Shown here one piece after another: positions 31,591 through 42,272 of a DNA stretch of 64,000 nt. Origin of the DNA: Cercospora beticola. Lineage: Eukaryota > Ascomycota > Dothideomycetes > Mycosphaerellales > Mycosphaerellaceae. How positions within the stretch are numbered: the first letter of the stretch is position 1; each line of letters begins with the position of its first letter. The notes below the pieces were generated by a model that saw only the letters and a program-made list of their open reading frames with translations, made no database searches and was not told the origin of the DNA. The stretch spans positions 4,774,001 to 4,838,000 of the forward strand of contig NC_088936.1 in assembly GCF_033473495.1 (NCBI RefSeq). The letters run 5' to 3'. Position numbers and translations under genes: made by a program.

Positions 31591-33455
31591 AGTGGAGGGA
31601 AGGCTGGAGTCTAAGGAAGCGTGGCGGTTCGTTCTTGTGAAGTGGGACGAAATTACAGAATTTTCAAAGTTCACTGTTGACTCTTGGATCGATTGAATGA
31701 TGTCTGCGGTGACTTGGACTCGCAGAGAGAAACGGCATGATATACATCGGCAAAGAAGTTCGAGACCAGCCTCGAGCGATTCAAGTATGAGGTTTAAGCA
31801 GAGGCCCTCGATTTTACTGTGCTCAGTATGTCGATGCTATGGACGCAATGCACTGTACACGCAGAGGGTACAAATTCCAGGACGATCTCCTTACGCAGTA
31901 GGAAAATGCAAAGACGTCTGATGTGGTCATGGAAGCGCTGCCAAGACCAACCAGGTCGCTTCGGCACATTGTCGGTATGGGATCCACCTTCTTTCCAGGT
32001 TCTTTCTGACCAAATTTAGCACGATAGCACAGACCACGAATCGCAACATTATCTCTCCTGCTCAACCTCCTATGTCGCTTCGAAAGTTCAGGGCTGCATG
32101 CGCTTGTCCCGGATGCCCACCTTCCACCATGACATCTCGACATCTGGCTGTGCAGAATTGGCACACAGGTCAAATTTGCCAAGAATGCATTACGTCTCCC
32201 CCATCACGCAGCATAAAAGGTGAATGGGTATCAGCGGTGAGAGAGCAAGCACCTCTCATAGAGGCTGGAGCATGAAATCAGACATACCCTGGACCTGGGG
32301 ATGTTGAGCGGGGCGACGATCCGGTGAGAGGCTTGAACACCGATCGCTGCGCCGAATGTTCTTACTCTGGGTGACCAGAGATGCAAAGCCCGCTACTTTG
32401 TTGTGTCTCCAACAAACGACACATTCAGCGCGTCATGCTGCGATGAACCGCGAGTCTGCCCGTCATGACAATCTGATTTTTCAGGCTCGAAAGGTCTACT
32501 AGATCGGTTTCAAGCAAGACCAGCTTCGGGTCGCTTTCCAAGACGTGCCATCTCGTCAAAACCTCAATACAAGATACGAGAAATGATGACAGGCCTCAAA
32601 GCCAATGCAAACGCGATTGTGTTAGAATGTGCGACGAGAAGGATTCATTGCCTGTTGCTCCTTCATTTTATCTGCGTAGTGCGGGCGGAGAGATCCGAGT
32701 GGTCGCCCTGACAGCCTGCGTTGGAGGCCCGCGTAGTACAGCTGTACGTCAGGCCAGGCTGCGGGTCTTTAGGCAAAGTGAAGGTGAGGCGCTAACCGCA
32801 AGCGAATCTTGCAGCTGAATTCGATGGGTGAGGAATCAGCAACGATGGAATATAGTACCTCCCGGTCCGGACTTGGTATTTTCTCTGCCCAGACTCACTA
32901 GGTCAACGCGGTGTAACACGAGTTGCGCTATGAGCACATTGAGGCAAGATGACTATCTGTGATAGTGCCGCAGCATGCATCGAACAGAAGAGCATTCTGG
33001 CAACGTCCCACGTGCATAACACCAAAGCGTGCTACCGAGCCCGCTTCCGGTAAGAATTTGGAGGGTCCCTCCCGTGGGTTTGGCCTCCGCGGACGGGGAG
33101 GTTTGATAGCTTGGAAGGTTCGACTGTTTTGTACACACAGAGAACATCTCAGAGAGCCGCCAGCTCTGCCTTCGAACAAGGATCGAAAGGTTTACTACTA
33201 TCCAATGTCCAATAAGGATTTGGGTGAAGGTTGTGGTCCGACGTGATGTTCGAGAGCCTGTCGCTTGAGATGATAGCAACGCATCCCTATGTCATCCACA
33301 GCTTGACATATATATATACTGACACCGTCGACAGATGCTATGGATGTACTTGTGAAACTTACCTCTGGTCTTCTTACTGGTCACCGGCTCGTGGCATTCT
33401 GGAAGCTCAACGTTGATGATACACAACATCTCGGATCTCGATAGTGCCGTGCGAC
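31591..33455. other. Intergenic stretch, about 1.86 kb
   Basis: No supported gene. An alternating AT run at 33308-33319 (ATATATATAT) sits about 140 nt before the zinc finger/ankyrin gene and may serve as its TATA element. Other frames are short and motif-free. Confidence 0.45.
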
Positions 33456-34924
33456 ATGGTCAGCAATCCTCAGATGTGTGTACAATGTGATCCTCACAAA
33501 ATTTTCAATACTCTATCCTCCTTGAGGCGGCACACCAGGGACACTCATGGTCCGTCCAGGACGGATATCTGCTGCGAGCATTGCAACCAGAAGTTCAAGA
33601 GAACAGAGAATCTTAGACGCCACATCCACGAGACACACGAGAAGCAAGAGACAAACTGCGAGCACTGCATGCGGGCATTTAATCCTCGTTACATCGACCG
33701 CCACAAGGAGAAGTGTAGGCATCGGCCGAGCGAGCAAACACTTGAAATTCAAGGCGAGAAGGAGCGGTGCGCCATTCCGGACAGATTAATCTGGCAGTCA
33801 CCAACAAAGAGTTGCCGCCATCTGGTTCGAGGGAAATGAGAAATATGGTGGATGACCAGAAAAATGTGCGATTCGTGCGTGGTTTTGTCGGCCCAGAGCC
33901 CCCCAAAGTTGACAATGCGGAGGGAGAGAAGGGCCTGGAGCTACTCGCACAAACCGGAGCGATTCACGATGAGTCGACTTCTGCAGAGAAGCCCCGATCG
34001 CCAGCTCCGAGCAAAGAACTTGTCCAGGTGATCTATGATGCGGTCGCCGCAGATGACACAGAGAATCTCAGGAGAATCTTGGTACAACATTGGTGGCCCA
34101 CGGATCCTGTCTCCATGAACAGCTGGTTTCTCAAAACTTCCAGACAACTCGGAACGGATGGCAACAGCAGCGGAATCCTTCACGGTGCCGCAGAACTCAA
34201 TGGTATGCGGATCACGCAAAAGCTTCTGGCGGCTGGTTTCGATGTCAACGCCAGAAATGCAGTTCAATCAACACCTTTACATTGTGCAGCTTACAACGGG
34301 CATGTCGAAATGGTCGAATACCTACTCCGCTCCGGCGCCAATCCAGGTCTTTCATGCCGGCATGGGTCGACTGCTCTGCATCTGCTACTTGGAGGCAAAC
34401 AAGACAAAGAAGACAGCGTTCACGCTGTTGCAAAGCTTCTGCTGAAGCACGATGTGCCCATTGATGAACCGAACTCGATGCACCACACCGCTCTAACACT
34501 TTCTGCTCGGAGAGGATTCAAACTCGTAGCCGAGCAGCTCTTGGCTCACGGCGCATCAGTGAATGGCTCTCCAGGCGAATGGGGCCCAACGCCGCTCATG
34601 GAAGCATGCAACAACCAGCTTTCGATCGAGCTCGTTCTACTCTTTCTCAAAAACGGAGCGAGCCCCAATCTTTGTCGGCCTCTGAAGAAGGGCGGTCGGT
34701 CAGTGACGGCTCTGGCATTAGCATGCAGTTGCATGAAGAGTGATGGCAGTGAAGGGAGTGAAAGATATCAGATAGTGTCTCACCTGCTGTCTGCTGGTGC
34801 AGACGCAAACATGGAAGGATGCAGTGCAACGGATGCGGCGGCTAAACGTGCTCATGTTGACATCGTCCAGCTCCTGAGACAGTCGGGAGCTGATAGAGCA
34901 TACGAATTTCACACGCCGCGATAA
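33456..34924 (+). CDS. C2H2 zinc finger plus ankyrin-repeat protein, copy 1
   Basis: The N-terminal part starts at ATG 33456 (MVSNPQMCVQCDP) and encodes three zinc-finger-like units: CVQC..HTRDTH, CEHCNQKF..HIHETH and a C-terminal CEHC..HKEKC variant. The ankyrin part is in another frame to 34924. A 65-nt intron at 33767-33831 (weak GTGCGC donor, TTCGAG acceptor) restores one 467-residue product; a single indel between 33747 and 33836 would do the same. Past the join, VRFVRGFVGPEP matches LKFVRGCAAPIF of copy 2. Ankyrin repeats include STPLHCAAYNGHVEMVEYLL, TALTLSARRGFKLVAEQLL, TPLMEACNNQLSIELVL and a last ATDAAAKRAHVDIVQLL. Predicted role: DNA- or RNA-binding regulator with a protein-interaction scaffold. 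It is tandem with copy 2, same strand, 1.7 kb away. Confidence 0.7.
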
Positions 34925-35206
34925 CAAAGTTCCTGTAGATTTGCACAGAGAAGAACTATGTACACATACCAACATGAATATTGCACGGTACACAATGACG
35001 ATGCCAAGAGTCGGGTCATCGCGTCGGCGTGTTGTCGGCATGGGTCCTTGCTCTGTCTGACTGTACTGTCTACTGACGACATCATCTCTTCTTGTTCTCT
35101 CATCACCTTTCATCACGATGTGTTGCTCGAACATTATGACGTTCTGATCTTTCCGTAGGCGCATCCGTGTCCATCGCGCACCTCCCCCATCTCTTCCCGG
35201 ACCGCG

Positions 35207-35661
35207 TCACTGTTTTTCGACTTCTGGCGGCAATGGAGCGTGTGCATTGGGCTCGTCCATCTGATGCTCGGGAGCCGCAATGTTTGGAGTCAATGAAGTG
35301 TCGCCGTGAGGGCTACAAGGGCGTCAGCATGCTGGCAAGGCGAAGTTCTGGTGTCGCAAAAGACTTACGGGATTTCCGCCAAGCTCACGACATCGATGCC
35401 TCCCTCGACATCTGCCACTGCATGGGCCAGTCTATACTTGCGTAGCTGGAGATATCCGACGATGACAGACGCGACAGCAAGGACAGTGGTGAGGACTCCG
35501 AAGAGCGCGGCGAGGAGAACTTGTTGGTCATCGTTCCGGATTGCGATGTTTGTGTCGCCCATGTTAAGCAGTGCGCCGTGATGCGTGGTGCTCAGGCCAA
35601 TCGCAGATCTTTGGGGTTTGGTCGAGACGACGAAATTAAAAGTGGACGACTTTGAAAGCAT
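35207..35661 (-). CDS. Small single-pass membrane protein
   Basis: Exons 35369-35661 and 35207-35312, with a 56-nt intron (GTAAGT, branch-like CTGAC, CTTGTAG), giving 132 residues. The splice turns an early stop into a longer product with a Pro/Glu/Ala-rich hydrophilic tail (APLPPEVEKQ at the end). One strong transmembrane helix, VLLAALFGVLTTVLAVASVI, sits near residue 55. The N-terminal part is short and polar with no clear signal peptide, so it is likely a signal-anchored protein. I do not recognise the family. It lies between the two zinc finger/ankyrin paralogues on the opposite strand; nothing links it to them beyond position. Confidence 0.6.
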
Positions 35662-36663
35662 ACGAATCTGCGAAGCTGGACTAGCAACCTGCAGTACTTA
35701 AGTGGTATGTAAACCACATCGTGACTTCCACGTGAAGGCCTTATTTCCCTGTTTCATTACTACAACAAGATGATTGTCGGAGGTCTGGGACGAAGACAGA
35801 CGCTGGGATCGCACTGAAGTATGCATAAGCGATCCTGTGGCATGGCGCTTGCATGGGACCCGATAGCTTGAGCAGTACTGACGACACTAGATCTCCAGAC
35901 AGAGCAATTTTGCGGAGGTCTGACGATACCGGGCACTCCAGATGGAGCCAACCCTTGGAGGTCTGCAGTGCCCGGATGGGCAGCTTTGGCCCACACTAGC
36001 AGGTCCCGGGTGGAGAGGTTTGGGATTTCCAAGTGACCGCGCTAACATATTACAAGTCACCTCGATCTAGCCGTTAGAGGGCAGTTCCTGGAGGCCTGCT
36101 GACGCCAGGTCATTAGTAGGAGGCAACTTTCTGGAGGTCGCCAAGCCGCGGTCTGTAGTCTTCGGGCTGCTGCGACTCAGTCGGCTTGCGGCCGTCCCAA
36201 CCGAGCAGCCACAATATGCTTGATTCGTTGCCAATGGAGGTAGATATTGGGAGGTCTGTCACGTGTCTTTGGATCCTCTCAGGCGTGGAATTGCGAGTCG
36301 CGAAGGTGATTGGACAGGACTAATCGCCAGAAACTCGTCAGCACTGCCCCTCGACTGCAGCCTCGTGCATACGCAGGCGCCACGTCTGCCGACCCTTTCG
36401 CACAGCTGCACGAGACGCGGGCCCATGCTACCATGCGTTGGATCTGGCGGAACGTTACGCGCTGCATAGAAGCGGTAGCGCCGACCTCCCAGTTCATGCC
36501 CCTTTCGTAGGTCGCGCTGGAATTACTTCAATCATTCCCCTAGAATTTACCTCTCGCGGAGCTCTTGCAGCTGCGATATTGTCTACCTCCAACGTTGTGC
36601 CATTTGCGTACGCACTACACGACTCAGAGGCTTCTTTCGGTATTCGGTCTTTGAGCATGACAA
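35662..36663. other. Intergenic region upstream of zinc finger/ankyrin copy 2
   Basis: About 1 kb between the membrane-protein gene (minus) and copy 2 (plus). It contains the GGAGGTCTG word array listed separately. No gene supported. Confidence 0.5.
35779..36258 (+). repeat. Dispersed GGAGGTCTG word array
   Basis: Exact copies of GGAGGTCTG start at 35779, 35915, 35957 and 36250; near copies are GGAGGCCTG at 36090 and GGAGGTCGC at 36133. All are on the same strand, within 480 nt of non-coding DNA. Four exact copies of a 9-mer in so short a region are not expected by chance. Spacing is irregular (42-136 nt), which argues against a simple tandem repeat and suits protein-binding sites or remains of a dispersed repeat. 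Confidence 0.5.
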
Positions 36664-38337
36664 ATGGCAACACGACTTGAACAACCACAGGCCAACCTCG
36701 ATAAGCCTCCAATGTCCCACGTATGTTCGCAGTGCCTGCCGGAAAAGCACTATAGCAGCTCGGATGCACTGAGAAGGCATAGAAAGACTCATCATGGTGG
36801 AATCAAGCCTTCCTGGCAGTGCCCAAAATGCAACCAGAAGCCTTTCCCTAGGAAAGATCGTCTTACACGCCATATCAAGGAGAAACACACCGGAGAACAT
36901 CTTGGAGAATGCGAGCTTTGCTTTAAGACTTTCTCGAACAGATATCTCAAGCAGCATAGAAAAACATGCAAATCTCGATCCTTTGGACAAGCAACCGAAC
37001 CACATCCCCAGAAAGCGGGTATTGTGGAGTTGCACTGGAACCACTCGGACTCATTTTCCCATCCAAAGCAGGCTGGCAATGAGAATTCCGCAATAGCGTT
37101 AGAGGAAACACCGAGGCTGAAATTTGTTCGCGGATGTGCGGCTCCCATATTCCGGAAGAAGAAAGTCACTTCTCCGGATAAGCACGAAGTCGTGACAGCG
37201 TCGAGCCTCAGCACCCGGAAGCAAGGAGCGGTGGGCAATGATCTCGAGCCGCTGAAGCTGGACGAAGAACAGCAAGAAGAAATTTCCTACGCCATTGAAG
37301 CGGACGACATGGAGTTGCTCACTGAAATCATTGCCAGTCATGGTCGCTCTCCGCACACCTTGCTGTCAGTGAATGAGGCCTATTCATGCTTTGGAAGCAG
37401 CCTTTTGCATTTTACCGCACGTTGCGGGAGTATGAAAGTCGCGCGAATGCTTTTATCGGCAGGCATCGACGTCAACGCGCCGGACAAAGATCTCTGGACC
37501 CTTCTTCACCATGCAGCGTACTTTTCAAGGGCCGGGATTGTCAGATTACTAGTTCGACAAGGGGCAGATGTGGATGCAAAAGATTCCTCTGGACGAACGG
37601 CTCTATTTCAAGCGTGCTCCTATGAAGAAAAACATGCCGACGAGGCTGACACCTTGGAAATGATTAATATTCTGCTACAAGGTGATGGCGCCAGTGTTGA
37701 TGTCGAAGACAGACAAAAGGCAACCGCACTCTGTGTCGCTGCTAGCGAAGGAGCCCACTCAGTTGTTAAGAGGCTACTTACCGGCGGGGCATCTGTCAAT
37801 GGATCTCCCAAAGAGGGTGTCGTAACGCCGCTCATGAAAGCATGTCACCGTGGGGAGTCTACTGTAGTGCACCTGTTGATTGATCACGGAGCGGATGTCA
37901 ATCGGTGTCACGCTCGTCGTGAATTCCCAGATGTCTGGGACCCCTACAATTTTCTGTTTTTGCGTGGCTGGAAACCGGATGTCGGTTCGGGACAGATTCA
38001 GTCACGATGGACCGCGCTCGCGTATGCCTGTGGGCCCTATGTTCTCAGTAGGATAATGGAAGAGTTGTCATCTCGCCTTCTTGCCGCCGGAGCGGATCCA
38101 AATCTGGGAGATGTGGTTCCACTGGAGACTGCTATCATATATGGGGACCAGGGTGTTACCAAGATCCTCCTCGACGCCGGAGCTGATCCGTTGTGGGTGT
38201 CAAACGAGTGTATCGAGACTCTGCAAGGCGTGCAAAAGCGCACAGACGGTCATTTGTACCGAAAGCGGAAAGAGAAGTGGTCGTTGCTCCAGCAATATTA
38301 CCCAATTATGTTTGGGAGTAAAGAGTACTTGGAATAG
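36664..38337 (+). CDS. C2H2 zinc finger plus ankyrin-repeat protein, copy 2
   Basis: Single exon, 557 residues. Three N-terminal zinc fingers: CSQC..HRKTHH, CPKCNQKPFPRKDRLTRH..H and a third CELCFKTF..HRKTC in which the last ligand is Cys. A linker of about 100 residues carries LKFVRGCAAPIFRKKK. Ankyrin repeats begin near residue 245: SSLLHFTARCGSMKVARMLL, WTLLHHAAYFSRAGIVRLL, TALFQACSYEEK, TALCVAASEGAHSVVKRLL, TPLMKACHRGESTVVHLLID and a last set with VPLETAIIYGDQGVTKILL. The start is an ATG at the frame opening; an ATG 16 codons later (MSHVCSQC) is equally plausible. Paralogous to copy 1 in order, finger spelling and linker motif. The finger/ankyrin fusion suggests a nuclear regulator with a partner-binding platform. 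Confidence 0.85.
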   Translation: MATRLEQPQANLDKPPMSHVCSQCLPEKHYSSSDALRRHRKTHHGGIKPSWQCPKCNQKPFPRKDRLTRHIKEKHTGEHLGECELCFKTFSNRYLKQHRKTCKSRSFGQATEPHPQKAGIVELHWNHSDSFSHPKQAGNENSAIALEETPRLKFVRGCAAPIFRKKKVTSPDKHEVVTASSLSTRKQGAVGNDLEPLKLDEEQQEEISYAIEADDMELLTEIIASHGRSPHTLLSVNEAYSCFGSSLLHFTARCGSMKVARMLLSAGIDVNAPDKDLWTLLHHAAYFSRAGIVRLLVRQGADVDAKDSSGRTALFQACSYEEKHADEADTLEMINILLQGDGASVDVEDRQKATALCVAASEGAHSVVKRLLTGGASVNGSPKEGVVTPLMKACHRGESTVVHLLIDHGADVNRCHARREFPDVWDPYNFLFLRGWKPDVGSGQIQSRWTALAYACGPYVLSRIMEELSSRLLAAGADPNLGDVVPLETAIIYGDQGVTKILLDAGADPLWVSNECIETLQGVQKRTDGHLYRKRKEKWSLLQQYYPIMFGSKEYLE

Positions 38338-38829
38338 GCTGGCAGGCGATGAAGAGAATGATGGTCAGATTTAGGAGACCCAAGAATGATCAGTGCTATG
38401 AGAAGTATGCGACTATGGCAGCAAGCGACAGTAGTGCTTGTGATGACGACCAAAACCAGTAGTAACGACTAACGTATAAAAGCTTGAGGATTCCATTTGA
38501 ACACATAAAGGGTTTGCACACTTCGCATGCACCTCAGCATGGATTCTCGGCTCGAGGTGCTGCGTTTGCTATGAATTTATACGAAGGAGTAGGATGTTCT
38601 TCAAGCCTTCATGAGGTAGCGGAGAACTCCTGATCGTTCCGGACATTGCCAGGCGCATGAATCACGCAACTAGAGTCGGTGCACACGAGCATCGAAAGTG
38701 TGTACAGAATCATGCGAATTCCGTCGGTCTTTGCACAACCACAGGTTACTGCCATTCTCACAAGCCTTACAATGTAGCAGAACGATCCTCGTCCCATCAT
38801 ATTATACACCCAACCTTTCCACTTCGATC
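38338..38829. other. Convergent intergenic region
   Basis: About 490 nt between copy 2 and the Utp21 gene, whose 3' ends face each other. The part next to 38830 is C-rich. No further feature seen. Confidence 0.5.
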
Positions 38830-41800
38830 TTACACCCTCGCAGCCCTAACCCACCCCACCATCCCCCCAACAAACCCCACCAACTTCTCCACCCTCTTCC
38901 TCTCTTCTTCCAGCGCCTCCTTATACTCCCTCACAACACCCCTAACCTCCTCATCCTGCGTCACCAAATCCCCATGAACCCTCAACCAAACCGCCATCCA
39001 AGCCTGCACCAATTCAAAATCGCGTTTACTCCTCAACTTCCACGTCAAGGCTTGCACAAAAGCGACATGTTCGTTGTCAGTATGCGATAAAGATCGGATT
39101 TCGATGTCGGCTGTGGCGGGTGGGAGAGATTGGAGGTGTGTGAGGAAAGGGGAGAAGTCTTGAGAGGAAGAGGAGGAGTGGAGGAGGGTTGTGAATTGGG
39201 ATTGCGTGCCGGATGAGGCGAGTTTGAGGACGCGGGAGCGTTCTTTTTCGATTTCGTCTGCGGAGGGGTTGGTGGAGGAGGAAGCGCCGGGTTTTTGTTG
39301 AGGGAGGTCTTGAAGAGAAGGGAGGAAGAAAGGTGCCTTTTCGGGTTTCTTGGGGGCTTCGGTGGGTTTGTTTCTTTGGCGGATGAGGTCTAGGTGGAGG
39401 AGGTTTTGCCATCGGGAACGAGGAACGAGAGAGAGGGAGAGAAGATCTGCGGAGAGTGTGTCGAGTTCCGATGCTGGGTCGGTGTCCAGATCGATGGCTT
39501 CTCCGTCTTCTTCTGCGTCTGACTTGTGTGCGCTTGCTGCGATGAGGTTTGTGCTACCTTCGCCAGAAGCTGTCGGAGCTGAGGTCGTAGTCGAATGAAT
39601 GACTGCGAGGAGTTCCTTCTGCGTTATGTGACGTGTGGAGACATGGGTGAAGAGACTGCGATTGGTCCAGATGTCAACTCCGACGTTATCCTTGGTGGCC
39701 GTCGCCAAGTACTCACCCGTAGGCGAGAATGCCAGAGTCGTACATTCGTCTTTGAGCTTGAACACATCCACGAGATGACCTGTCGGCAGATCCCAAAGAA
39801 AGACTAGCTGCCCAGCAGAAGCAGTAAGCCAGTGTCCGTCTGTGGAGAATGTGAAGTCGGAGAACTTCAGACCCTTCAGCTCAGCTACTGGCGTTCGTGA
39901 GCGCCACAACTCTCGCACCAGCTTCTGTGTCTTGATGTCGATCACACGAATGCAGCCATCAGTGCAGGTGAATGCTGCCAGGTCCGATGCACGATGGAAC
40001 CGCATATCAAGAATGCCCGTTGAGCTCGACCAATCCAGCTGACCCGTCAGCAGGCCATTACTGAAGCTCCAGAATTTAATCTTGCCATCTGCACCAGCAG
40101 ACACGACTGTCTTATTCAGACTGTCGACAGCCAGTCCTACGACAGCTGCTGCATGTTTGCCTTGACCTCGATAGAATTTCTTCTTTCCGTCGTCTTCCAA
40201 GATCAGATTGTTGCGTTCCACGTCCAGTCTCAACTGCTTCGCCTGCATGGGTGTTAAACGAGCAGGGAAGCGTTGACGATGTATACCAGACTGCATGTTG
40301 AACATGTCGATCCCGCCTTTGTCCGAGCCAACGACACCAAAAGTGCCGCATGGCGACAGCGCGACAGATGTCACATTGCCCCCATCGCTTGTGGAAAATG
40401 CCCAGCGACCTGCACGCTTCCTTCCCCAGAACCAAGTTCGTGCCTTGGGATCGTTTTCATGGGCCGTCAATACGCTCTCCCATCCTGTCATAGCACTGAC
40501 TTCAGCACTGACCTGCTTGGACTTGGCATTGTTCTGCCAGATGGGATGCTTGCCGGGCAGAGCACCAATGCCACCATCTCTGTTCAAGCCGCATGCAATT
40601 CCCGTAATAGGAGGGCATTTGAGATCTTCAAAGGCGTCTCGATCACCAGACAGCAAGCCTTGCTTCTTGGCTTTCTTTTGTATTGCGCCTTGACTGAGCT
40701 CTGTGCTCTGTCTGTCGCGGCGAAGTGACCAGCCCCATAGACTGCGATCTTTGCTGGCAGACAATAGCCATTTTCCGTCATCGTCTGCGCCGTCTGAGGC
40801 TGTAGGCAAGAACATCAGCTTCGAGACTGGAGCGCCATGACCACTGAGCTCATGCAATATTCTAGGTAGAGGGTCGAAAGGCGTCTTGTCAAAGATCCAT
40901 GTCTTGAGACTGTTGTCGAGACCACTGCTAACAAGAATCGCTTGACCTGCCAAGAATTCGATCTTGCTGGTTCCTCCCGGAGTCGTGGCTGTAGGTTGGG
41001 CATGTGCAGCTCTGAGTACGCCTGCTTTCCGACCACCGTCGTTGAGGTCCCACAAAGTCACATCGCCAGAGGAAGTGGAAGCAGTCGCCATGACACCGGC
41101 CAGTCTTCCATCTTCCCCGGCACCTAGCCCATCTGTTCGGAATGTTATCGAAGTGATCGGAGCACCTGCAGGTGTATTGAGCTGGATTGCAGTGCGGTCT
41201 GATTTTACATCGTGGATAAGCAGCGGCCCTTTCTCGTACGCAATTGCAACCAGAGATAGCGCAGGAGTTGGTTCAATGGCCGTCACGGCGCCATATGCAG
41301 TGGAAGGCGGGAGAATGGTGTAGACCAGCTTGCCGCTTGAGACATTCCAGATTTCAGCGCTGCCATCCTGTCTGCCTACAATGACCTTGTTCAAGAAGGT
41401 AGGCAAGCCAGATATGCAGCTGGTGAAGGGCACGGGCGAGATGCCTCGCAGCGACGTGTAGAGCTCAAAGGTGGTCGTTTTCCACACCAGCAGTTGTGTA
41501 TCGCAAACTCCGATCAGCCAGCTCCCCAGCACACAGAAAGTGCTGACATTCTCATCGCAGTCTGCTGGCCATTCTAGCTCCGCCTCTTTCTTGCCTCGCT
41601 TCATCACCCATACGCCTCGCGCCGATTCGGCATCTTCGCCTCCCCATGCGGCGAAAATGCAGTCTTTCCATGCTGCGGTCGCAGTGATGACTTCGGGAGT
41701 CTGCGGTCGGGTAATGAAGACCAGATTGAGGCCTCGTCGTAAATCGTACGTTTGCAGGCTTCGGCCTACGGAAGTGGTGATCTGGAATGTCGTCTTGCCC

Positions 41801-41952
41801 AGCGGCACACTCGTGAAGGGTACTGCGGTCGGCGAGACTAATCCGACGGTCCTGTAAGGCGCAAAAAGTCTTGACTGTCCCGCGGGTCGCGACGCCTTTG
41901 CCACGCCATTCGACAGCTTCTGCCTCTTCGCGACACGCCCCTCGGCCTCCAT
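38830..41952 (-). CDS. UTP21: Utp21/WDR36, small-subunit processome WD40 protein
   Basis: Single exon, 1040 residues from the ATG at 41952 (MEAEGRVAKRQKLSNG). The frame stays open upstream but that part is not protein-like for this family. The N-terminus has a nuclear basic motif, SRLFAPYRTVGLVSPTAVPF and TTFQITTSVGRSLQTYDLR, hallmarks of Utp21. Two WD40 propellers follow (for example GSAEIWNVSSGKLVYTI, LDNSLKTWIFD, SAGADGKIKFWSFSNG, GEYLATATKDNVGVDIW). The C-terminal part (SRWQNLLHLDLIRQRNKP to the end) matches the Utp21-specific domain. Utp21 is part of the UTP-B module that binds U3 snoRNP and pre-rRNA in the nucleolus; it is needed for 18S rRNA maturation. Its promoter is shared with Vip1 (320 nt between starts). 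Confidence 0.92.
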   Translation of the reverse strand: MEAEGRVAKRQKLSNGVAKASRPAGQSRLFAPYRTVGLVSPTAVPFTSVPLGKTTFQITTSVGRSLQTYDLRRGLNLVFITRPQTPEVITATAAWKDCIFAAWGGEDAESARGVWVMKRGKKEAELEWPADCDENVSTFCVLGSWLIGVCDTQLLVWKTTTFELYTSLRGISPVPFTSCISGLPTFLNKVIVGRQDGSAEIWNVSSGKLVYTILPPSTAYGAVTAIEPTPALSLVAIAYEKGPLLIHDVKSDRTAIQLNTPAGAPITSITFRTDGLGAGEDGRLAGVMATASTSSGDVTLWDLNDGGRKAGVLRAAHAQPTATTPGGTSKIEFLAGQAILVSSGLDNSLKTWIFDKTPFDPLPRILHELSGHGAPVSKLMFLPTASDGADDDGKWLLSASKDRSLWGWSLRRDRQSTELSQGAIQKKAKKQGLLSGDRDAFEDLKCPPITGIACGLNRDGGIGALPGKHPIWQNNAKSKQVSAEVSAMTGWESVLTAHENDPKARTWFWGRKRAGRWAFSTSDGGNVTSVALSPCGTFGVVGSDKGGIDMFNMQSGIHRQRFPARLTPMQAKQLRLDVERNNLILEDDGKKKFYRGQGKHAAAVVGLAVDSLNKTVVSAGADGKIKFWSFSNGLLTGQLDWSSSTGILDMRFHRASDLAAFTCTDGCIRVIDIKTQKLVRELWRSRTPVAELKGLKFSDFTFSTDGHWLTASAGQLVFLWDLPTGHLVDVFKLKDECTTLAFSPTGEYLATATKDNVGVDIWTNRSLFTHVSTRHITQKELLAVIHSTTTSAPTASGEGSTNLIAASAHKSDAEEDGEAIDLDTDPASELDTLSADLLSLSLVPRSRWQNLLHLDLIRQRNKPTEAPKKPEKAPFFLPSLQDLPQQKPGASSSTNPSADEIEKERSRVLKLASSGTQSQFTTLLHSSSSSQDFSPFLTHLQSLPPATADIEIRSLSHTDNEHVAFVQALTWKLRSKRDFELVQAWMAVWLRVHGDLVTQDEEVRGVVREYKEALEEERKRVEKLVGFVGGMVGWVRAARV

Positions 41953-42272
41953 CGTGATAGTAGTGCTGATATCAAATATGTTCGATCCGTCCAGCCAAAA
42001 TTTCACATGGAAGCAAGCTCGGACCACGAAGCGAAAGCTTAATTGAGCCTCATGGCCCGTGTCAATGTTGTGGCTGCAGGATGACGCCGCATTTTTCGGT
42101 GGTGGGGCAGGCGCAATTGCGGGAGTGCGTTCATGAACGAGTGAAAAGCAAGGCAGATATACGCGTTCGCACCAGCTCTGTCTCGCCCATCGTTCTTCCC
42201 TGCTCGGTGCGTCGCTAGTGCCGCTGTCTCTGGCAATTGGGTTGGTAGTCGCCAGCCAGTAGGAAGCCTCCA
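41953..42272. promoter_or_regulatory. Bidirectional promoter Utp21 / Vip1
   Basis: 320 nt between divergent ATGs at 41952 and 42273. No TATA box seen. Linkage of a ribosome-biogenesis gene to an inositol-pyrophosphate kinase gene invites a check for shared nutrient control, which is only a suggestion. Confidence 0.5.
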
